Part shown: piece by piece, positions 47,258 through 59,165 of the stretch
How the letters are laid out: the number at the start of each line of letters is the position of its first letter
Numbering within the stretch: position 1 is the first letter of the stretch
Source: Zhengitettix transpicula
Lineage: Eukaryota; Arthropoda; Insecta; Orthoptera; Tetrigidae
DNA length: 64,000 nt
Direction: 5' to 3'
NCBI GenBank assembly: GCA_037074705.1
Contig: CM073593.1
Coordinates: forward strand, 108,378,238 to 108,442,237
The notes under the pieces: generated by a model
Seen by the model: only the letters and a program-made list of their open reading frames with translations
Database searches by the model: none
What the model was told of the DNA's origin: nothing
Position numbers and translations under genes: made by a program

Positions 47258-48240
47258 TCTCTTTGTGTTTTGAATTATTTTTTTAATCACAGTCTTGTAT
47301 CGATCAAAGTGTGTAGCGTTATTTTCTGTAGTTTCGTGCTCCTGGTGAAGTGAAATAATAATTTTTACCCTTACATATTGTTTTTATTAGTGGCACTATT
47401 TTCCTTATTGGTCCCTATTACTCGTGCAATTTATTGCTATTTACGTCTAGTCCTAAATGCGTACTGTCTTTATGTGTGCGTTACTCTATTCCTTTTTGTA
47501 ATTAATATCAATATTTGACGAGTCTTATTTCCTCATCAGAGGGCTAATGGAACAAATAGACCTAAATCTCTTTGTCTCTCTCCCTCTGTCAATATATCTC
47601 CATTTTTCCCTTCACTATTCTCGACTCTCTTATTTTCCCGTTTACATAGCAGCGTCACGACAAATATTTCGTGACGCATCCAGGAGCCTCGAGGTGTCCA
47701 ATTAACCTTCGAAGTATTAGTCTCGTTGGTAAAGGCTCCACGACAGAATAGTCGGGAGGAACGGATCGTCCTTGGTGACTTGTGCCTGTGTTTGTGTTGA
47801 CGCAGTTGAGGACGGACGAGGAGCAATCTTCCGCCGATCCAAACAGCAGATGCCTTTTATGACGACCCTGAGGCGTGCTGCGTCTTTCCCCCTAAATGGA
47901 GACCTGCTCCGTGTTTGTCCGCAAATATTGGCTCAGGGAAAGGCCGGGCCGCGTTAGTCAACGGCCTCACGACGTCCTGCCAGATGACCAATCGGTTCAC
48001 CTTTCAATTTGAAAGGTTGGGGGTTGGAGGCGGAAACAGCTCCAGTATCTACACGGACGTGCGACGAAACATAAACATGAAAACATTTTGTTTTTTCGTT
48101 TTAGAAACACAAGATATTAATTTAATTAGGATTATTCCAGTATTACAGAATAATTAAAGACAAAAATGTGGCTCCGAAACGTCGTGGCTTAAGCTGTCGG
48201 CCCCTCAGCAAATAAAACCCTGACATCATTCGAGATAAGA
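46891..48240. other. Unassigned intronic stretch
   Basis: (CT)n lies at 47219-47262. A GC-richer patch at 47660-48065 has 60-96 codon frames without known domains. An isolated GAAACGTCG motif lies near 48178. Confidence 0.5.
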
Positions 48241-48480
48241 AAATATTCAGTTTTAATCTTAACAACGTTTCGGTACCATCCTCAGACTGAAAAGTTGTCT
48301 AGAAAAAATGATTAAACACTAAGTATGACAAAAGTATTTTCTTGCCCACAAACACGGTTCCGTAAACATGAAATTTATGCTATAATAAGTAGAAGTAGAC
48401 GAATAATAACGCAATTTTTCAGTCAAGTCACAACCTGAAGATGGCACCGAAACGTTGTTTTTTTTTAAAAAAAATTATTT
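48241..48480. mobile_element. Family C inverted-repeat element
   Basis: The left end carries AACAACGTTTCGGTACC and the right end GGCACCGAAACGTTG in opposite orientation, 170 bp apart, each with CTGANGATGG. AT-rich outer flanks. No coding content. Confidence 0.6.
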
Positions 48481-49993
48481 GTCGTAAACAGAATTTTAAA
48501 CATTATAATTGAAATAAAAATAAAATATACAGGTATTGGCGGAGCATTAAAGTTGCCGGCAACTAATAAAAACGTACAAAATCAGGTGACATAACCTTTG
48601 TTGACTTCTTCAGGTGTAGACTCGAGTTTTTGGAACCCTTCCAAAACTGACGTAAAGAAATGAAACCACCTGGAGCGAACCCGAAAAACAGGAACTAAGT
48701 TCCATTGTATCAAATTTCTACTACATAATTTGCGGTGTTGTTAGATTTAATGTAAACGCATTTCGGGTTGTAATTAAATAGAAAAAATCTCGGAATTTTA
48801 CCAATTAAAAAAAAAGTGGTTTCGGAGACAATAAAACGTGTGTGGACAGACAGCCCAGACTGCTTGATATTGTTTGCTTTTTTTTAACGATCGTTTAGTT
48901 CGTCCTATGTAACAGGCGTTACACCTACAACAACAGATTTCTGTAAAACAAGGCGATAATTGTTATTTAGGGGATCAAGTTGAGTCCTTGTAGGATTTTA
49001 AATGATATATTTAGAGCAAGGGTAGATTTTGGTTTGAGGACAGTAAATTTAATGTCCTGCAACGGTGTGAAACCGAAACAAATTTGCTTCATGATCGGTC
49101 TCAGTGTTTTATACTAATATTTTTACACGCCTGTTTCCAGGCGATTACTGAAATCGATAATGTAAGAGTTTTTTCCCCCTAGGTTGTATTGCGGCCGAGT
49201 AGCAGCACAAGGGGTATTTTAATCGTATCGAATCTAATTTGTGACGTATTTCTCTGAGTCTGTCTGTTTGTCTTCAACGAGATCGTTCGTGGTCTCAGTT
49301 AAGTCACGAAGCCGGAGTTTATTTTCTCGTAGTAAATGAGAGAAATACGGCCTCCGGGGGCGTCCATCGAAGACGGGGGAGCAAAAAAAAAGCTATTAAA
49401 GGCTGCAGTCGTAGGCGTCGACTTTCTTTTGAATAAAAATAAAACACAGTCACCACTGTCTGTAGCCCTCCGGCTGCCTTGTGGGGGCTGGAAATGTACT
49501 ACCGCCCACGCACAGTCGGAGAAAAAATATATATCTCACAGGAAGCCAACAACAACAACAACAGCCGAAGAGTTGATAAAGACACCCCAATATTAAGCGA
49601 CTGATATAAACAATACGGATAAACATTAATAGACTACTTCTTCTTCCTGACCGAATAGGTTGAAACGTTAAATGAACGAAAGGTTCATCTGATCGAATTC
49701 CATGTATATATATATATAATTCAGACCGATAATTATTTCCGAGGGTTGAAATTATTATTAATAAAGAAAAATTTACGTCTGTTTTGAATGTTAATAATAA
49801 AAAATAGCCAAATACAGACGTATTAAATTCAGCGTAGTTCGTAGAGCAACAAAAGAAACGTGGTTTTATTGACTGAGGGAGTCGTTTATATATTTTTCGT
49901 CTCATATAAACTGATCTTGGTCCGCAATATGAAACAACAACTTCGGTTCGTCGTGGCGGAGTCTCAAAAACCGCAGCATATGAGGTTACATTT

Positions 49994-50044
<51 letters not shown>

Positions 50045-50108
50045 ATCTACAAATGGACAGTTAGACCCAGTGGTAGATGAATGTAATTACAATTTTTGTT
50101 AATTAATT
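48481..50108. other. Unassigned intronic stretch
   Basis: CTTCTTCAGGTGTAG at 48606-48620 resembles family C ends. A 151-codon - strand frame at 49450-49905 shows no known domain and overlaps low-complexity sequence. (TA)n lies at 49998-50041. Confidence 0.5.
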
Positions 50109-50600
50109 TTTTTTAGGTTTAGACAGGCTATGTATAGGGTAATCCACATAGTGGCAACTCGTCTCTTATAGCATAGGAAAGGGATTTGAAAGGGGGGATG
50201 CGGAAGAGTAAAGGAAGGTAGCCAAGGTTAACTAGGGCCCCCGGGCTATGCTTTGAGGATCCTACCCGGCAATTCGCCTAAAAGGGATGCAGGGAAAACC
50301 CTAGAAAAACCTGTATCAGGTAGGTCGGGCATTGGGTACTTGTCCCACGCCCTTCCGATGGCGAGAGAGGGGTTAGCTATGCCCTCGCCGTGCCATGACC
50401 GGTTTAGGAGGCAGCTGGCCGACTAGTACAATAGGAACAGCGGACAACTCTAACCGTCTGTGACCCCGGAACATGCACCTCCTCGGCTTGTGGGAACCTC
50501 AGTTCAAAAAGCCAGAGAAATGTGAAGGCATCCCCAAAGGTAGCCTCCTCCAGAGCTCTCTGGGAAGATTCACTTGCGAGAGAATCTCTCGCAGGCTTCC
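50109..50600 (-). repeat. Family A element, subfamily 2 (copy 9)
   Basis: On the - strand: hairpin CCTGCGAGAGATTCTCTCGC, then the subfamily 2 segment, ending GCCTGTCTAAACCTAAAAAA. A few internal deletions. Confidence 0.94.
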
Positions 50601-50825
50601 TTCACTAATTAAATAAAAGAAATCAGACTAAATCAATATAATTATTACAAACGTATAGACATTATTTGGACTATAAATAAATGTATACGGAATTGTATTA
50701 ATTAAAGATCAATTTTTTAAACGAATCAATGAAAGAATTAATGTTGTACTGGTCTGAAAAGAAGAACAGCAGTGGGAATATTATACCTGAAACTAGAGAT
50801 TAACTAATTATCTATCTAAGGAGAC

Positions 50826-50858
<33 letters not shown>

Positions 50859-52378
50859 ATAGTCCAAATTCAAACTCTATTAAAATGTATAATTTGCTGC
50901 GATTTTATTATTAATTAAACACACTTAAGTCACCTGTATTTTAGTGATTCTCAAAATGGATAAAATAACCCCATCAAAAGACATAATATACACGAGTCAA
51001 GATGGTGGTAGATAGAACAGGGGAACCGCAGTACAGAGATCAGAATGTACAACGGGAGAAAAAAATAGAAAGACCTTTATATCTAATCTAAGGGTATAAA
51101 GGTTGAAACACACATTGAAAAACTGTTCAATGACGTTTATACCAAAAAAATACAGTTGAAGCATGTCGCTGTAGATTAATGTATTATAACCTGATAATTA
51201 TTAAAAAAAACTCCGTGCATTGTTGGAGTAATTCTTTTTTTTCGTGACAATTAGAGTCAAAATGTCTCATTAAAAATCTATTATACGGAGCCTTAATTAG
51301 CCGAGGAAGTAGGCGGACGGTTCGTCTGTTAATCGGCCACTTCTTCACTCTATTAGTTGCGATGTGATGGGATGAGATAAGTAGGTCACGCGTGGCTCGC
51401 ACGCACCTGCGTCCCGACCCACAATGCAGCGCAGCTGTGCACAACTGCCCCGACGGTGGCGGCAGGGGCGGGAGGGGCTCCATATCGATCTCTCTCCAAC
51501 CCCCCCGTCACAAAGGTGCACTTCCATGGTCCTGAATGAAACCGAAGACTCGGGACCACGACGACGACTTGACCAATCAGCGTCTCCTGAAACGTCGGAA
51601 GTGACATTCAATCATTCACACGCGATCCAGTTATTTGTAATCATCAACAAGAGGACTGCAACTCCACTGATGTATTCGGGGGGGAGGGGGGAACATTCTA
51701 CTTTTAGGGCATCATTTTGAACGATCTATTGTTTTTTCGATTTATATAAACACATATATATTATGACTATAGACAAAACTAGTAAATAATTAAACATCAG
51801 TCAATTTTAAGTCAGAAAAAAAGAATTTATTAATGTAAAATTAATCAACGTTTCGTCGCATATTTCGGTAGACATTTCAACCCCTATCCCTAGTCGTATG
51901 CATTCTTATAACACACTTCCGTGTTACATCTTCCCAATCGAATTTTTTAAGTAACCATATTTTACAAAAGAAAGATAATTAATAATTTTCTTAAATATTT
52001 CATTTTGGAAAAAGCTGGAGCCTTTAATAGCATTTCCACAATCATCAGTACATACATTTTTTTCCCCTAAATATGTCATTTACAATTCTGCAATTCTAAT
52101 TCCTTTGTATGTAATTTATTTCCGGCGTATTAATCCAACTTATTATCTTATTAATTCAACTAATGTCAGGTTAATACAACCATTTTAATTTACAGAGCAG
52201 AAAATTTTCCACAAGAATTATTTCTATCGAAAATATAATAATTAATTATCCATTAATTATCCATTAATTATCCATGACAACATCCCTCAGTACCTGGCGA
52301 CAGGACATGATTACCAGGAAGTGATTAGTGTCGTGCGCGTGTATGATTGTGGTGACTAGACACATGTGAACAGATATG

Positions 52379-52409
<31 letters not shown>

Positions 52410-52614
52410 CCTATTAATATTAATTCTGTTTACATGTAATTTATCTACTGTACATTTGTGACGAATCCTGTTTCCTCTTAAGAGGGCTAATGGTGAACAA
52501 ATCTATCTGTCTATCTACCTAAGGTATTTAAAGCCTTCTGGTGAAATTATTAAATAATGAAATAAATTAATTAATAAACATATGCCAATACAAATTTAAA
52601 GCCGTGGAGAAAAT
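50601..52614. other. Unassigned intronic stretch
   Basis: (TA)n(TG)n lies at 50828-50857 and (TG)n at 52381-52407. A CGTTTCG motif lies at 51850. The CpG-rich patch 51360-51620 is described separately. No coding exon recognised. Confidence 0.5.
51360..51620. promoter_or_regulatory. CpG-rich intronic patch with GC-box-like sequence
   Basis: High local GC and CpG, with GGGGCGGGAGGGGC (Sp1/KLF-type) near 51463, against an AT-rich background. Frames on both strands lack recognised domains. Could be an intronic promoter or enhancer. Confidence 0.25.
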
Positions 52615-52965
52615 TAGTCCAAAGTTTGTACACGTTTTTCTTTGAGAACCGTATAGAAAAACTGTGGGTGGTAAGACACGTCTACCACCCCCGAGTATCA
52701 GGGATGGATATATTCAAACATGCTAAAACAGCCGGTATATGGGTCGAACAAATATTTTTCGTGGTTAATGTGATTGATACTGTGTTGTTTTTTGTGGAAA
52801 CTTCAACACCCTTTCGGCATGGGAAGGGAGTACCATCAGGGGTGGGGGGGGGGGGGGTGTATGGGCGTTACATAAAAATTAACGGGAAACCAACCGAGAT
52901 TGGAGTCAAATCCTAGGATATGGACGTCGCGTCGATCAGTTTAATTATGACAACCCCAGCTACTC
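52615..52965 (+). repeat. Family B element (late variant, copy adjoining a family C element)
   Basis: Contains AGACACGTCTACCACCCCCG, CCTTTCGGCATGGGAAGGGA, ACATAAAAATTAACGGGAAA and GAGATTGGAGTCAAATCC, then TAATTATGACAACCCCAGCT running into CT/TA repeats. Its closest relative is the copy at 57945. Confidence 0.92.
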
Positions 52966-53010
52966 TCTCTCTCTCTTTCTCTATATATATATATATACAT
53001 ATACATATAC

Positions 53011-53042
<32 letters not shown>

Positions 53043-53070
53043 GTGTATATATATATATATACTTATCAGA
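52966..53070. repeat. CT then TA/CATA microsatellite
   Basis: (CT)n followed by a long TA-rich repeat ending ACTTATCAGA. The homologous but shorter tract follows the other family B copy at 58320. Confidence 0.95.
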
Positions 53071-53095
53071 AATATTACTAAAACAATTGATACCA

Positions 53096-53352
53096 TATAC
53101 AGGCACACTTTATTATTTTTATTTATGTTATAACGACGTTTCGATACCTTTTTATATCTTCTTCAGGTACTTTCCTACATAGGAGGTATTTACAAATTAT
53201 TAGATTTATAGTATAATTGTACAAAGTAGCAACTTAGCAAATTAATAAAACAAAAGAGCACAACGGAACGATTAACCAGTTATTAAATTCACACTGTTTC
53301 TTATACGAGGGTCTGAAACGTCGTTTCAATATAAATAAAAAGTGTCTGTATA
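53096..53352. mobile_element. Family C inverted-repeat element (empty-site paralog)
   Basis: About 45 bp terminal inverted repeats (ACAGGCACACTTT... with ACGACGTTTCG at the left; GAAACGTCGTTTC...AAAGTGTCTGT at the right). The left end carries a CTGAAGAA-GATAT-loop-GTATC-GAAACG hairpin on the - strand. Nearly identical to 58911-59165. Confidence 0.85.
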
Positions 53353-53364
53353 AAGTAATAATAA

Positions 53365-53440
53365 GGCGGAAACAACCCAGATTGGCGTCGAATCCGTGGT
53401 TATGGATGTCGCTGAGTTTCATTGTGACAGCCGGTTAACC
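53365..53440 (+). repeat. Family B 3' fragment
   Basis: Only the AGATTGGCGTCGAATCC, GGTTATGGATGTCGCTGAGT block remains. Confidence 0.85.
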
Positions 53441-54950
53441 GCTCAGAAGGGCTGTGTGGTGGATATTGTCAACCGAGACATTTCTCTTCGCTGTTGTAGA
53501 TGCGTTACGTCACAGAACCTGCGGCAATGAAGCGGGAAAGATTGAAATGACCCGAAAAAAGGGGGGAAAATTGCTTCCGGCGTTCGCGCTTCTGAAGTCG
53601 TTTGAGTTGGCCGCAACAACACAACACACAAAGAGGAGGAATCAGAGGGGGTGGGTGGGAAGAGATGGCCACCTCCTGGAAAACCTGGTTTATTGATTGT
53701 GTGTGTGTGTGTGTGTGCGCTCTCTCAAAGGCGCTATGTTTAGAGGGCGACGGCCTGCTCAAAGGGAGGAATGGCCACTGGCGTGTACAATTAAACCTCG
53801 GCAAGGCCAAGAATACACTCAAGAGGCCTCCACAACAGAAGCCTGCCAACGCGATAGGCTCGTTGTCGTGTGGTATTTAATTTAGACACTTTCTTCCTTC
53901 ATCTTCTCTCTTGCCATTCCATTTCTAACCTTCATCCGTTTCCTCTATCAATATTTCCCCTCGTTTTTCTATCTTTACCACCGTTTGTTCTTTCTTAATT
54001 TCTTAATTCCTTGCTTTTCCCCCATTCATCTCTTTCTTCCGAGTAACACATTCTTCCTCTCCTCATCTCGAAAAGTTATTTAGACGTAGAGAGCTTCAAA
54101 CAACATTCGAACAGACCTGAATAACTTTTAAAAATCAATTAAACGTACCGACGCGTTGTACTGATCCAAAGAATAAACTTGAATTATTTTTCTCAATAAA
54201 CGCCTCGAAAAAAAACACTGGAAAAATAATTATTTTATCAATATTTTTTTTAAAACAAAAATGACATTTGTATCATCCCTTAGTCACTTTCTTATCATCA
54301 TCAGAGTCTTTTCAAAAGGATTAAAAAATTAATGGACCAAGACTTTAAATGGAGTCTTTAAAAACATTACGAATTATCATGGAATTTTTTTTTAAAAAAA
54401 ATTAGTAACTTAAATACTTTAATTTTAATTTAATTTAATGACAGCAAAACAATCACACACAAGATGTGGCAACATTGGACTTCTTAATATTTGTGACGTG
54501 ATGGCGAGAACTCAAAAGTGACGGTGTTTTTGTGCAGCGGACCTCGTAAATTGATATGTGTTGGGGGTGGGGGTGAGTTCGTGTGTGTGGGGGGGAGGTG
54601 GAGGGGGTGTAACATAATTTCCCTACTCTCCACCACAGTCACGATACATTTCCGACCCCGCTTTTTCAATTACACTTGATAATTAACTACACTCGTCCAT
54701 ATTTAACGAGCAAGCGAAGCAGAGGAAACAACCCCCAGCCTCATTCTGGGAACAAATACAGCAATTACCCTCTCAACGATGAAGGGTTAACCTTTTAGAA
54801 GAAAACTGAAAGCCAGCTTATGGAGTGAAAATCGACCCGATTACTTACAACGTTGCAATATTTTTTTTTGTTTCTCCTGTAAATGATGTACCCGAGATAT
54901 TTGTTTCCATGGTTACCGTAATTGTTATTTTTTTCTCTCTCTCCCTACAG
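53441..54950. other. Unassigned intronic stretch up to the second goliath exon
   Basis: (TG)n lies at 53698-53718 in a GC-richer patch with overlapping frames (up to 114 codons) and no known domain. The remainder is AT-rich. The last ~20 bases form the pyrimidine tract of the exon acceptor. Confidence 0.5.
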
Positions 54951-55068
54951 GACTTCGGTGTTGTTCGTGTCCATCTCGTTCGTGGTTCTGATGATCATCT
55001 CCCTGGCGTGGCTCGTGTTTTACTACGTGCAACGCTTCAGATACATCCACGCCAAGGATCGTCTCTCG
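54951..55068 (+). CDS. Internal exon of the same goliath-type E3 ligase (transmembrane helix and juxtamembrane region)
   Basis: The exon completes an Arg codon with its first base and then encodes 39 residues. These begin [17 protein letters not shown], continue [14 protein letters not shown] and end IHAKDRLS. Seen: acceptor CTCCCTACAG, donor TCG|GTGAGT, frame and phase matching the exon at 42447-42579. The first 25 residues are one hydrophobic membrane span, followed by a basic, aromatic cytosolic stretch. Family knowledge: the string SVxFVSISFxVLMIIS-W followed by FYYxQRFRY is diagnostic for goliath/RNF130/RNF150 RING-H2 ligases, which sit in endosomal or secretory membranes and ubiquitinate membrane cargo. 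The RING-H2 domain should follow about 40-60 residues later, but no RING exon was found in the last 9 kb, so the gene probably runs off the right end. The exon ends in phase 0. The ortholog type is confident; the choice among paralogs is not. Confidence 0.95.
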
Positions 55069-55289
55069 GTGAGTATCTTGTCGGTATTCTTATCAATTCC
55101 CCCTCCCCCTAATAAAATTACCACTACGGGTTCTGGGAGATTCTTTTAATTTTTACTGAAAGCAATGCACAGCTGTTTCTATGGCTTCTTTTCAACAACT
55201 ACTTAGGAGTTACATGAATAATTGCAAAAAAAAGTACATAGCGGAAATTTTTCGTCCATTAAATAAACATACAAACAATACACAGCCAA

Positions 55290-55709
55290 ATGATTAATCA
55301 ATTAAACGAAAAAAATATTAATTTGAATACAACGTTTCGTCCACGATTTTTGGTAAAATAATGTCTCTATATTCATATTTATTCTTATTTACTACATATA
55401 TAACTGTATTTATAATTAATCAGTATTTAGTAACCAATTAATTAATAGTATCAAAAATTCTTTATAAATCTAGTAAAATAATGGCTCTAATTAATATTTA
55501 TTCTAATTTACTATATGTAAGTCTTTAATTAATTAAATCAAAATTCAGGTAATTAGGTAAAATAATGTCTGTAAATTAATATTTATTCTTATTTACATTA
55601 TATATAACTGTATTTTTAATTAATCACTATTTAGTAATCAATTAATTGCATCAAAAATTCTTTTGAAATGTAGTAAAATAAAGGATCCAATTAATATTTA
55701 TTCTAAATT

Positions 55710-55743
<34 letters not shown>

Positions 55744-56275
55744 AATAATTACATCAAATTTCAGGTAATCAGGTAAAATAATGTCTAAATTAATTTTTAT
55801 TCTAATTTACCACATATATAACTGAATTTTTAATTAATCAGTATTTAGTAACCAATTAATTAATAGCATCAAAAATTCTTTTAAAATCTAGTGAAATAAT
55901 GGCTGTAATTAATATTTATTCCAATTTACCATGTATATATAACTATTTTTTAATTAATTAAATCAAAATTCAGGTAATCAGGTAAAATAATGTCTCTCAA
56001 TTAATATCTATTCTAATTAACACTATATGTATCATATATGTTCTGATAATTATTTTTAATTAATTAAATTTTTAGTAAACAATTGATTAATTAAATCAAA
56101 CTTTAATTTGCAATCAGGTAAAATAATGGCTCTAAATTTATATTTCTGCTACTAAATATTATATAATAATAATATTCATACACTCAAAACTGTATTTAAC
56201 TGAAGAAGTTCTCCAAAAGTGGACGAAACGTTGATTTGAAACGAAATATTTTTGTGTTAAATTAATTAATATTTT
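55290..56275. mobile_element. Family C inverted-repeat element with internal tandem array
   Basis: The ends carry ACAACGTTTCGTCCAC (left) and GTGGACGAAACGTTG (right) in opposite orientation, with AT-rich outer arms of about 45 bp that match imperfectly. The interior (55350-56150) consists of about 3.5 diverged ~225 bp units (CAGGTAAAATAATGTCTCTA, TAACTGTATTTTTAATTAAT, AGTAACCAATTAATTAAT). No coding content. Confidence 0.75.
55712..55741. repeat. (TA)n microsatellite
   Basis: Pure dinucleotide run within the tandem array. Confidence 0.95.
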
Positions 56276-56969
56276 TTTTGACATATTAGGTGCTTGCTTA
56301 AGATGATTTGTCAGATTTATATTAAATTATGCCGCCCCCCTCACCCCAGACACACACATACGAATTTGAAAAATTCTCTTGCAGTTCTCTTTGGCTATTA
56401 TTTTAAAGATGTGCTACATAAATACTGAATTTTAACTTGAAAAACCAAACCTTGGAGCGTCAAACTGGATTGGTTAATCTGATCGACGGAAATTTCCGTT
56501 CTAGACGCTCTGTGTATTTTGTCTTCTTTTTTTTAAAAAAAAAAGAACGAAATACGGATCTCCCCTTTCTGCGTGGTGTTCGCCGTAGCCAAAGCAAACC
56601 ACAGGAACGCTGAACCTTGCTTGCGCAACCGACTAAAAGGCAATATTAGCTCGGTAATGGAATGTTTTTAATGAATTCCTTCTTTTGTTTTTGCAACTTG
56701 CCCCGCCGGACCACATAATCGTAAGGGGGTGGTGGCGGCGTTTCATATGCAGTTGGTAGGCAGATATCAGTAAATTGGCATACGAACTACCCCAAAAATC
56801 ATCTCACGGTTTAACTGTTATTTTAGTATACACGGGGGAAAAAAAATCTTTAGGGGAAAATTTGAGGGGAATAAAACTGAGAACGACCATCGTACAGACA
56901 ATATGAAATAGAGAAGCCGAAAACTGATAAATTCAAATTTATTATTGTAACCGAATTTATTAAATTTTC
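56276..56969. other. Unassigned stretch
   Basis: No gene or known repeat recognised. The 181-codon - strand frame at 56818-57363 overlaps a family B copy and is not considered coding. Confidence 0.5.
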
Positions 56970-57225
56970 CTGACTCATAATTAAACTCAGCGACGTCCAT
57001 AACCCCCGGATTCGACTCCAATCTCGGATGTTTTCGCGTTATTTTTATGTAACTCCCTTCCACACCCACACACCCCCCTTCCATGCCAAAAGGGGTTGTA
57101 ATTATTACAACAACAAAAAACATCGGAAGACACACTATCAATTTCATTGACCCTTCGACGGCTAATATCGGCCGTTTACAGCATGTTTGAAAATTTCCAA
57201 CCCCCGCCATACAGAGTACTTTATT
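56970..57225 (-). repeat. Family B element (partial)
   Basis: The - strand has GAGATTGGAGTCGAATCC, GGGGTTATGGACGTCGCTGA and GTTTAATTATGA, but lacks the CCGGGCAAC tail. Confidence 0.88.
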
Positions 57226-57944
57226 TATTATTAGAATAAGTTTTAGCGCAGTGCGTGGGATATATATTATAATACATTTATAACAAACCGTCTTCGTATT
57301 TAAATTAAATATTAAAAATACCTGCCTATTCGTCAGGAAAAATAATTCTTCAGTTTGAAACATAAGCTAAATATGAAACACGACGTTTCGTCCCCTTGGT
57401 TGGAGACCTCTTGAGGTCTAAACAAATAAAAATTATAAAGTAGAATCTTACGAAATAATAAGTTTAATGTCTGTAAACTTTTAGGGGGCGAAACGTAGTT
57501 TTTGAAATTTATTTTGCCTTATATTGAACATTTGAATTTTTTTTTCTTATTATTTAAATACGTTCCAGTACTTTATTGCTTTTCCTGGAATCATCTTGGC
57601 CTTTAAAATAGGTTGAAGGTGATCATTTCCGTCGTTTCACGAGAATCGTAAAAAAAAACTAGTACTTTCCCAACTGTAAATGTCGCTCGTAAATTTTTTC
57701 TTTTGCTTTTCTGAAGAAACTGTCTTCCCTAACCACGGTCATCCATCTTGTCTCGTTCTTGAAATTACAGAGTGGGAAGAAAAAGGTCGAGGTCCCCATT
57801 TGAGTTAATTATCGGTGACGCGCAAAGCACGAGAGGGCGGTATTTGGATTCATTCGGATGGAACTGGAGATTTTCGGTGGTCCAGGAGGCCCGTGACGCA
57901 ATCAGCTGATTAATTATTTTCCGCTGTTTTCCGACTTTGAGTTA
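57226..57944. other. Unassigned stretch with family C motifs
   Basis: A hairpin motif at 57383-57416 (-) has a 6-bp GTCTCC/GGGGAC stem. A GAAACGTAG variant lies near 57490. No RING-finger exon recognised. Confidence 0.5.
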
Positions 57945-58320
57945 AACAGTGTTCCTTGTGACCAGGAAACAAACACAGTTGGGGGTAAGACACGTCTACC
58001 AAACCCCCCCCCCCCCAAGGACGGTGGTGTAAATTTTTTAACACGGTAAAACGGACGAAATTTGCTTCGTATAAATATTTTTCGGGGTCAATGAGTTTGA
58101 TAGTGCTTCTCCCGATGCTGTTTTGTGTGGAAACTTCAACCCCCTTTCAGCATTGGAACGGATTACTATCAGGGGGTGGGGAGGGGGAGTACTGGCGTTA
58201 CATAAAAATTAACGGGAAACCAACCGAGATTGGATTGGAGTCGAATCCGAGGATATGGAGGTCGCGGCGCTAAGTTTAATTATGACAAACCCCCCCGGGC
58301 AACACCGGGCACCCAGCTAC
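57945..58320 (+). repeat. Family B element, full length
   Basis: From GTTCCTTGTGACCAGGAAAC to GACAAACCCCCCCGGGCAAC, ACCGGGCACCCAGCTACTCT, continuing into CT/TA microsatellite. It shows the family 3' tail most clearly. Confidence 0.93.
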
Positions 58321-58363
58321 TCTCACTCTCTATCTCTATTTATATATATATATACTTATCAGA

Positions 58364-58886
58364 GTCTGCGAGGGCTATTCTCTCGCAGGCAGAACCTTGT
58401 AGGAGAGATACGAAGGGGCTACCTTTGGGGATGCCTTTTCCTCTCCGTTTTTGAACTAAGGTTCCCACAAGCAGAGACCTGTTCTGAGAGGTGCATGTTC
58501 CGGGGTCACAGACCTTGGACATATGGTAAGAGTTGTCCGCTAGTCCCATTGAAATAGTTGGCCAGCTGCCTCCTAAACTGGTCGAGGCACGGAGAAGGGA
58601 ATGCTGCGTCCCCACATCAAACTCCTCTCCCGCTATCCAGGGAAGGGCGAGGGACAAGTACCCAATGCCAGACCTACCTGATGCAGGTTTTTCTAGGGTT
58701 TTCCCTGCATTTCTTTTAGTCGAATGCCGGGTAGGATCCTTAACATATAGCCCGTGGGCCCCTAGTTAACCCTTGGCTACCTTCCTCTACCCTTCCGCAC
58801 CCCCCTTTCATATCCCTTCCTATGCTATTAAAGGGGAGTTGCCACCATGTGGATTACCCTCATGTAGCCTGTTACTCTAAAAAAAA
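58364..58886 (+). repeat. Family A element, full length, with known empty site (copy 10)
   Basis: Starts GTCTGCGAGGGCTATTCTCT and ends CCTGTTACTCTAAAAAA. It interrupts a composite that is uninterrupted at 53061-53085 (ACTTATCAGA|AATATTACTAAA). This fixes both ends. No target duplication longer than one or two A is visible. Confidence 0.96.
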
Positions 58887-58910
58887 TATTACTAAATCCA
58901 TTGATACCTT

Positions 58911-59165
58911 ATACAAGCACACATTATTTTTTTTATTTATATTCTGTCGACGTTTCTATACCTTTCTGTATCTTCTTCAGGTATTTTCCTACATAGGAGG
59001 TATTTACAAATGGATTAGATTTATAGTATAATTGTTCAAAGTAGCAACTTAGCAAATTAATAAAACAAAAGAGCACAACGGAACGGTTAACCAGTCATTA
59101 AATTCACACAGTTTCTTATACGAGGGTCTGAAACGTCGTTTCAATACAAATAAAAAGTGTCTGTA
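58911..59165. mobile_element. Family C inverted-repeat element
   Basis: Over 90% identical to 53096-53352, with the same inverted ends and internal GAGCACAACGGAACG block. Confidence 0.85.

Larger units (their letters stand above)
42580..54950 (+). other. Intron between the two goliath-type exons
   Basis: A 12.4 kb intron bounded by GTACTT and CTACAG. It holds two family A copies on the opposite strand, two diverged tandem arrays, a heat-shock-element-like satellite, two family C inverted-repeat elements, two family B copies and several microsatellites. It also holds a CpG-rich patch at 51360-51620. No further coding exon was recognised. Confidence 0.85.

Noticed and set aside
49450..49905. 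151-codon - strand frame
   Set aside because: Contains low-complexity TA and Cys-rich stretches from a (TTG)n-like run; no domain or conservation evidence.
56818..57363. 181-codon - strand frame
   Set aside because: Its middle is a family B copy and the rest is AT-rich; no recognisable domain.
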